A DNA stretch of 64,000 nucleotides from Leptospira levettii (GTDB lineage: Bacteria > Spirochaetota > Leptospiria > Leptospirales > Leptospiraceae): assembly GCF_002812085.1 (NCBI RefSeq), contig NZ_NPDM01000001.1:248001-312000 (forward strand). The letters run 5' to 3'. The notes beneath the pieces were generated by a model, which was not told where the DNA came from, searched no databases, and worked only from the letters and a program-made list of their open reading frames with translations. A program made the position numbers and the translations under genes. Positions 58,827 through 64,000 of this stretch are shown piece after piece (position 1 is the stretch's first letter; each line of letters starts with the position of its first letter).

Positions 58827-59860
58827 TGCAGAATTCGACCAATACGATCAAATCTTACGCTTAGTCTCCACAGTCTGTAACGAAGTGTTCTTTCGATCCA
58901 ACCAAAACGAGACTCATCTCCAAGATAACGAGCATTATGTGAAGAAAAAACTTCGGAATAATGGCAACGTCTCTCAAGTGCATCTCCATCATAACGTTCT
59001 GCGACTTCTGGACCTTTTTCTGCTAATTCTTGTCCATCTTTGTATTCACATGTAGCATCTTTCCAATCGATGGAAAAATAAATGATGAGAGCCTTACCCA
59101 AAATATCTTCTCGTTTCACAAATCCCCAAGCACGTGAGTCATGAGAATCATCACGGTTATCTCCCATCACCATATACTGGCCTTCTGGGATTTCACAACC
59201 ATGTAAAAAATCGCAATACTCAAAGATATGAGCCCTTCTATCGTCTTCAAATCCTTCTAAGATATAGTGTTCAAACCCAGGTTTGACTTCCTTAAAGAGT
59301 GCTCTTTGTGTTGCTTCTAAATTATCTAAATCAGAAAGTTCCTTTCCAATGGGAACTTCTTTTGGTTCATACGATTTGAATTCTGTAGCTCCCTTCTCCT
59401 TATACTCAATGAGTGCAAAGTGTACTCTACCTCTGTCTTTTGTTTCGATGAATTTTCTTGTGATACGGATGGTATCACCTGGTAACCCAACAACACGTTT
59501 GACAAATCGTTTGGCAAAAATTCCAGAACGTGACTCTTCTTGTCCAAGTGCCGTTGCTGGTGGGATAAAGGTGACAATGTCTCCTCGTTTTGGGTCATCA
59601 ATGCGGAAGAGTTCTTTTTCCGTAAAAGGCATGCGGAAGGAATAACGCATTTTATTCACAAATAAAAAGTCCCCAATTTTTAAGGTAGGGATCATCGATC
59701 CTGATGGGATATTATTTGCATCTAATATGGATGATTTGAATGCAAAAACGAGGACAACAATGATTCCAAAGGAAATTCCTGAGGCTGCAGCCCCTTCCTT
59801 TTCTGGTTCTTTGGATTCTGGTTTTGGCGAGGACTTGAAAATAGAAGAGAATAATCCCAT
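58823..59860 (-). CDS. lepB: signal peptidase I
   Basis: 345 aa. One membrane anchor (about 28-43), then the catalytic Ser in 'NNIPSGSMIPTL' (about residue 55), the general-base Lys in 'FVKRVVGLPGDTI' and box E 'GDNRDDSHDSRAWGFV'. It removes signal peptides of exported proteins at the periplasmic face. The C-terminal ~60 residues extend past the usual end. A short inverted repeat spans its start codon. Confidence 0.95.
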   Translation of the reverse strand: MGLFSSIFKSSPKPESKEPEKEGAAASGISFGIIVVLVFAFKSSILDANNIPSGSMIPTLKIGDFLFVNKMRYSFRMPFTEKELFRIDDPKRGDIVTFIPPATALGQEESRSGIFAKRFVKRVVGLPGDTIRITRKFIETKDRGRVHFALIEYKEKGATEFKSYEPKEVPIGKELSDLDNLEATQRALFKEVKPGFEHYILEGFEDDRRAHIFEYCDFLHGCEIPEGQYMVMGDNRDDSHDSRAWGFVKREDILGKALIIYFSIDWKDATCEYKDGQELAEKGPEVAERYDGDALERRCHYSEVFSSHNARYLGDESRFGWIERTLRYRLWRLSVRFDRIGRILQ

Positions 59861-59894
59861 AGTTCGAAGCTATGGAATTGGAATTTTCTGTCAA
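59857..59894 (-). promoter_or_regulatory. possible lepB promoter and inverted repeat over the start codon
   Basis: Minus strand TTGACA (59894-59889) and TAGCTT (59872-59867), spacer 16. Transcription would begin almost at the ATG. CCATAG (59857-59862) and CTATGG (59870-59875) are inverted around TTCGAA and include the lepB start codon. Confidence 0.35.
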
Positions 59895-59971
59895 GAAAGG
59901 GGGAAAAAAAGCGCAAAAGACTTGTACTATTTTCGGGAATCGACGATACCATACATGGAGATCTTCTGCTT

Positions 59972-60763
59972 ATGGAAACATCAATCCGTGGATTACGTAA
60001 TACCCTACTTGAGATGAAGGAAAACTATTCTTTTGTCTGTGTAAAAACGGGAACCGAAACAGAAGATATGGGAGAGGAAGAAATTGCTCTCTTAAAAACA
60101 ATCACTTCAGGGATTTTACCCCTCTATGTTAAAATTGGTGGGCCCGAGGCAAGGAATGATATCCGAATTTGCCAAAGGATTGGTGTTTCAGGAATTTCTG
60201 CGCCTATGGTGGAATCTGAATACTCTTTAAAAAATTTCATCCAAACGATGAAAAACCTGCTCACTCCCTCCGAATTTGAATCTTATAACAAATCCATCAA
60301 TATGGAAACCATCACAGGTTACCGCAATCTCATGGATATCTTTGATTCTCCTTCTTTTCAGGAGCTAGAGCAAGTAACAGCCGCTAGATCTGACTTAAGT
60401 GCCTCCATGGACAAAAAACCAGATGATAAAGAAGTGACACGTGTTGCCAAAAAAATCATCTCTGAAGCTAAAAGCCGTGGGAAAAAAACTTCGGTAGGTG
60501 GGACAATCACCAAAACCAATTTTGAACTGATTGCAAATGAGATCCAACCTGATTACATCAATTCTAGACATATCATGGTCGATACAAAACAAGCGATGAA
60601 AATTGGTGCAACCGATATCGCAGAATGTATGTTAGTATTTGAAATGGACTTATTCGAATTTTTCTCTAAAACATTCCCTGAAAAAGGATACTATTACCGT
60701 AACCGAGTTGAGATCAACAGAGAACGAATCGGTGAAAGAAAAGTATTGTACTTCATTCGATAA
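59972..60763 (+). CDS. HpcH/HpaI aldolase / citrate lyase beta-like protein
   Basis: 263 aa. 'VCVKTGTETEDMGEEEIALLKTI', 'ILPLYVKIGGPEARNDIRIC' and 'GVSGISAPMVESEYSLKNFI' resemble the pyruvate/oxaloacetate aldolase TIM barrel of the CitE/HpcH superfamily, including the Glu that binds Mg2+. Later parts diverge, and the protein is shorter than typical CitE. Substrate unknown. It is followed with no gap by the DUF2079 gene. Confidence 0.65.
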   Translation: METSIRGLRNTLLEMKENYSFVCVKTGTETEDMGEEEIALLKTITSGILPLYVKIGGPEARNDIRICQRIGVSGISAPMVESEYSLKNFIQTMKNLLTPSEFESYNKSINMETITGYRNLMDIFDSPSFQELEQVTAARSDLSASMDKKPDDKEVTRVAKKIISEAKSRGKKTSVGGTITKTNFELIANEIQPDYINSRHIMVDTKQAMKIGATDIAECMLVFEMDLFEFFSKTFPEKGYYYRNRVEINRERIGERKVLYFIR

Positions 60764-62503
60764 GTGGTTTATTTATTCTTTCTTTTTAGTTTAGTTACCT
60801 CCTTTCTTTTTGTTTCTCCTAAACACTTACATGCCCCCTTTCAAAAGGGGGTATCTCTTTTTTTAATGATCCTTTTCTTATTCCATTATTGGAAACAAAG
60901 GAAAGTGTTTTCACTCGATCGTTCTAGTAACAATGGATTGGCTAAGTTGAATCAAACGAAAGTCCTTCCCTATCTCGTTGGGTTGAGTACTTTCTTTTTT
61001 CTCATTGCGAGTTCCTTCCATGCCTATGAGCTTACTCAATTTTTTGCGGAGTCATTTTTATTCCATGATGCCGACTATATTGGAATCTCCGATGTATTAC
61101 TTTCTTTTGTAAAAGGAAACGGATTTCAAAGCCATTATTATAATGAAAACGTGAATGGTAGTTACTTAAACCATCACTTTGCTCCAGGGATGGGTTTCCT
61201 TTCTCCTTTTGTGAAATGGATTCCCGATCGGTATGGGCTTGCTGTCGGTGTATTTTTATGTTACCAACTCACAACGATTCTTTGGTTAACTTGGGCTTAT
61301 GTTGTTTCCCAAAAAAACAATCAATTTATCGATTTGAAGTTTTTAGTGATTTGGGTGGTTCTTACGAATCAATTGTATTTATATCGGATTGGTTCCAGTT
61401 ATCATTTTGAAATCCTAGTCGTTCTCTTTGGTTGTTTCTTTTTTTACCAGTGGGAAAAATGCAAAACCCTCCTTTTGGAAGGTGGGACCAAATTCACCAA
61501 ACATTTGTTCTTACTTGGATTATTTCTTATCTTATTCCTCTTGCAAAAAGAAGACATTGGTTTTTACCTTTGTTTGTTTTTCCTCCCAGTGTTTCTCACT
61601 TCTCTTCATCAGGTTTATTTGACCAAGCGAGACAATAGGAGTTTGGTACCTTTGGCTCGTCTGTATGCGTTTTGCCTCTTTAGTGTTTTACTCGTAACCG
61701 TATTGTATCTAGGTTTTGTTTTTTTCCTTTTCCCAATTTTTGATGGTTCCCATTCCACATTAGGGTGGTCTCAAGTTCTGAGACAAGAGTATCACTCTGC
61801 CTTCAAACAAGTCACTGGTATTTCAAAATCCATCCAGATATATTGGGAACTTCTTTTGAGTATGGGACTTGGTTTCGTACAACTAGTTCCCGAACTCCTT
61901 GGCATCAGCTTGATTTACCTAACCCATGTTATCTCCACAAGGCCTTGGCACCATGAAGTGTATTCCTATTATAGTTATTCACTCCTTCCTTTTTTACTCT
62001 ACAGTGGGATTTTATGGCTTAAGTCCAAAAAACAAATTTCACTTCCCTTTGTGTATCTTATCTTAGCTTTTTTGTTTTGGAAAAACTCGATGGACCAAAA
62101 TTTCCCACTCGAAGCCAAAACAAATACAAATTGGTATGACCCTAAAGTACAATCAGAAGTAAACGAGGACTTACCTTTCGCCAATGGAATTTTACAATCT
62201 GAGGTTTCCAAAGTTTCAAGGAACACAGGTAATCAATCAAAAGAACAAATTGTATTTTCCCAATACAATCTTTCCTTTTATATCCAAGACAAAGTGACAC
62301 TCTATCCGCTCGAACAACTACACAATGCAAAAGAAATTTGTGATAAAACGAAGAGTTGTTATGTGGTTTTGGCACCTGATTTGACTAACACAACAATTTG
62401 GCCCAAAGAACGAATCCTCGATACTTTTGCTGAGTCAAAACCATTCAAGTTACAGAAAATTTGGGAAGGGAAACAAATTGAAGTTTGGGCACTGGCAGAG
62501 TAG
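60764..62503 (+). CDS. DUF2079-type polytopic membrane protein
   Basis: 579 aa, about ten hydrophobic segments. 'FFAESFLFHDADYIGISDVLLSF...YLNHHFAPGMGFLSPFVKWIPDRYGL' matches the DUF2079 pattern of a His-containing loop after the second helix, related to GT-C glycosyltransferase-like proteins. A soluble C-terminal tail (about 465-579) follows. The start is GTG directly after the aldolase stop (TAAGTG). A further 66 sense codons follow its TAG in frame. Confidence 0.7.
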   Translation: MVYLFFLFSLVTSFLFVSPKHLHAPFQKGVSLFLMILFLFHYWKQRKVFSLDRSSNNGLAKLNQTKVLPYLVGLSTFFFLIASSFHAYELTQFFAESFLFHDADYIGISDVLLSFVKGNGFQSHYYNENVNGSYLNHHFAPGMGFLSPFVKWIPDRYGLAVGVFLCYQLTTILWLTWAYVVSQKNNQFIDLKFLVIWVVLTNQLYLYRIGSSYHFEILVVLFGCFFFYQWEKCKTLLLEGGTKFTKHLFLLGLFLILFLLQKEDIGFYLCLFFLPVFLTSLHQVYLTKRDNRSLVPLARLYAFCLFSVLLVTVLYLGFVFFLFPIFDGSHSTLGWSQVLRQEYHSAFKQVTGISKSIQIYWELLLSMGLGFVQLVPELLGISLIYLTHVISTRPWHHEVYSYYSYSLLPFLLYSGILWLKSKKQISLPFVYLILAFLFWKNSMDQNFPLEAKTNTNWYDPKVQSEVNEDLPFANGILQSEVSKVSRNTGNQSKEQIVFSQYNLSFYIQDKVTLYPLEQLHNAKEICDKTKSCYVVLAPDLTNTTIWPKERILDTFAESKPFKLQKIWEGKQIEVWALAE

Positions 62504-62688
62504 AATCCAAAGGCAAACTTAGATCCGATTTTGGAATTAGGCGATACAAACTTTCTCTGGAATCAAAAGAATCAAGTGAAGGAAAATGGAAATCCTCTCT
62601 ATATGAAAATCAAATGGATCAGTAGACAGAGAAACCCGCTTTATTTGTATATCGAATGCTCAGAATCAAAAGATAGGGATCTCTTAGT

Positions 62689-63711
62689 TCACGGAACAAT
62701 ATGAAACACTTCGTATCCATTCTCTCTTTTTTCGATGCGGATTTGACCTTCTAACACAAGTTTTTGGATGATGCTATACACAAGACCTAGAGCCGTTGGC
62801 AAGTGTCCACCATTATGCACTTTTTTTCCAATGGCAGCTTCCATTAAGACTTTTAAGTCGGATTCCCCTTCCCGTAATCTACGTAACACTCCTTTCTCTA
62901 AGATGCTAAGTGTTTTTTTCACGAGAGTGATCGTTTTTTTGGGGTCTTCAATTTCGCTTCCATGAGCAGGTAACATCCGTTTGATGGGTTCTTCTAATAA
63001 CTTAGAAAGAGTAAAATAATAATCCCCCAAGTTCCCATCCATCTCCGAATAAATCGCAGTGAGATTGGCGATGATGAGGTCTCCCGAAAAGTATACTCCT
63101 GTAGATGGGTCAACTGGAGTGATATGGTATAAGTTATGCCCTGGTGTATGTAAAAATCGAAAGAGCCTTCCACCTAACTCCAAACTGTCATTATGATCAA
63201 TCGCCACATCAATGCGTAAAACTGGATCCCCTTTTTTGGTTTCTCCAAACTTACTAAAAAACTGGCGCCAACCTTTTCTAGATTCAGCTAAGATTCGATC
63301 CAATTCTTCTTTATCACCAAAAGCTTTGTGGAATAAATCTTCAGTGGCTTCTTCAAAGAGTAACATCGACTCAAGGTAATTTCCCACTCCATCTGCCATA
63401 GCTCGGTAACCATAATAAGTTACATTTTTGGCATAGGATTTGAGTACTAAAGCTGATGATATATGATCGAGATGGTTGTGTGTGTAGATAATGTGACGGA
63501 TATCTTTGAATGAAAATCCCTTGGTTTTTAGGGATGCTTGTAACATGGGTATGGACTCAATGTAACCCGAATCAATTAGGGTTAGGCCATCATTTCCTTC
63601 ATACAAATAGATATTATTTGGTGCGTAAAAGGGTTGGGGCAGAACAATTTTGAAGATACCATCCCCAATGTCCTCCATTTCAGGAATTCGTTTAGGGATG
63701 GTTACTTTCAA
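62689..63711 (-). CDS. metallo-beta-lactamase-fold hydrolase with C-terminal winged helix
   Basis: 340 aa. Metal motifs: THNHLDH (HxHxDH), 'FLHTPGHN' and 'VYFSGDLI', then 'LPAHG'. This supports a two-metal MBL enzyme. The last ~80 residues ('RRLREGESDLKVLMEAAIGKK...LGLVYSIIQKLVLEGQI') form the winged-helix domain common in LACTB2-like members. The substrate may be a thioester, lactone or nucleic acid; not determinable. It follows the MaoC gene by 9 bp. Confidence 0.88.
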   Translation of the reverse strand: MKVTIPKRIPEMEDIGDGIFKIVLPQPFYAPNNIYLYEGNDGLTLIDSGYIESIPMLQASLKTKGFSFKDIRHIIYTHNHLDHISSALVLKSYAKNVTYYGYRAMADGVGNYLESMLLFEEATEDLFHKAFGDKEELDRILAESRKGWRQFFSKFGETKKGDPVLRIDVAIDHNDSLELGGRLFRFLHTPGHNLYHITPVDPSTGVYFSGDLIIANLTAIYSEMDGNLGDYYFTLSKLLEEPIKRMLPAHGSEIEDPKKTITLVKKTLSILEKGVLRRLREGESDLKVLMEAAIGKKVHNGGHLPTALGLVYSIIQKLVLEGQIRIEKRENGYEVFHIVP

Positions 63712-63720
63712 AGTTTCACC

Positions 63721-64000
63721 TTATGGTTGTTTTTTGATGATCAATCTTCTTTCAATTTCGAAGATTTTTTCTGGGATTTTTTCTTTTCCCAATTTCTTTT
63801 TGTCGTTCTCTTTGAGGAAAAGATCCGCACCAAATTTATCCAATGCATCATTTGCTTTGATGTTTTTCAGACCGATAAATTGGATTTGAACTTCTCCCGC
63901 TGGGATTCCGTATTCTGTTCCTTTGTCTTCTGTTGTGAGGATACGAGAAATACAAGTTACCGTATCACCAGAGAAAGCAGGTTGTGTATGGTATCCTTCT
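63721..64000 (-). CDS. MaoC-like dehydratase, N-terminus cut by window edge
   Basis: The minus strand is open from the right edge to TAA 63721-63723, giving the last ~92 residues. '[26 protein letters not shown]' followed by '[18 protein letters not shown]' is the hot-dog fold end of MaoC-like (R)-hydratases, with the GDTV turn. It probably hydrates or binds enoyl-CoA thioesters. Immediately upstream of the MBL gene in the same direction. Confidence 0.7.
   Translation of the reverse strand, partial: EGYHTQPAFSGDTVTCISRILTTEDKGTEYGIPAGEVQIQFIGLKNIKANDALDKFGADLFLKENDKKKLGKEKIPEKIFEIERRLIIKKQP

Overview
The window is a compact, AT-rich (estimated near 39-40% GC, not computed), almost fully coding chromosomal segment from a spirochaete of the genus Leptospira. 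The best genus marker is a porin at 35923-36825 whose mature N-terminus carries the QLGGTITKDGLD block that I recognise from OmpL1. The F-type ATP synthase operon, the biotin operon, spirochaete-style lipoprotein signals and frequent GTG/TTG starts fit. The GC level suggests a saprophytic (L. biflexa-like) rather than a pathogenic species; that part is inference. I see no tRNA, rRNA, CRISPR array, insertion sequence, phage or plasmid gene.

Layout. 1-5186: CoA-transferase (cut by the window edge), zinc-ribbon protein, MsbA-like ABC exporter, and a divergent solute-binding lipoprotein. 5143-15732 (minus): class A penicillin-binding protein, lon, uvrB, an orphan GHKL ATPase, trmL, an S1-domain protein and a secreted amidohydrolase-like protein. 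15769-23606 (mainly plus): second orphan GHKL ATPase, glycosyltransferase, aroE, folC, TetR regulator, trpF, mutS. 23577-30153 (minus): serB, SGNH lipoprotein, a 59-aa gene, sugar-type carrier, bioB-bioA-bioD. 30212-35842 (mainly plus): cNMP-binding protein, AI-2E permease, two EamA permeases, an RlmL-like protein, ung, phhB. 35923-38911: ompL1, an exported protein, carA, a DUF5808-like small protein. 38873-46191 (minus): SGNH/DltD-like protein, MBOAT acyltransferase, GAF plus degenerate GGDEF protein, a very acidic repeat protein, an SLBB protein. 46239-53293 (minus): atpC-D-G-A-H-F-E-B plus a small membrane protein. 53680-54598 (minus): OhrR-like regulator with glutathione peroxidase. 54926-56568 (plus): amtB-PII. 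56625-59860 (minus): ilvB with a leader region, an AtpZ-like gene, lepB. 59972-64000: citrate-lyase-like aldolase, DUF2079 membrane protein, metallo-beta-lactamase-fold enzyme, and a MaoC dehydratase cut by the edge.

The most interesting signal is not a large gene. Upstream of ilvB (minus strand, 58347-58482) lies a 24-codon leader ORF containing [11 protein letters not shown]. It is followed by RNA segments that can form two mutually exclusive structures. One of them extends into pairing that covers the ilvB Shine-Dalgarno. This reads as a branched-chain amino-acid attenuator acting at translation initiation. Second in interest is the operon at 38873-46191: a 771-aa protein with seven copies of an LSxEELxxI motif, next to a GAF protein whose terminal cyclase domain is dead, and an acyltransferase/SGNH pair. 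Other regulatory candidates are a palindromic OhrR-type operator before gpx, inverted repeats covering the Shine-Dalgarno of the TetR gene and of the cNMP-binding gene opposite bioD, and a GC-rich repeat present twice, bracketing the gpx-ohrR unit.
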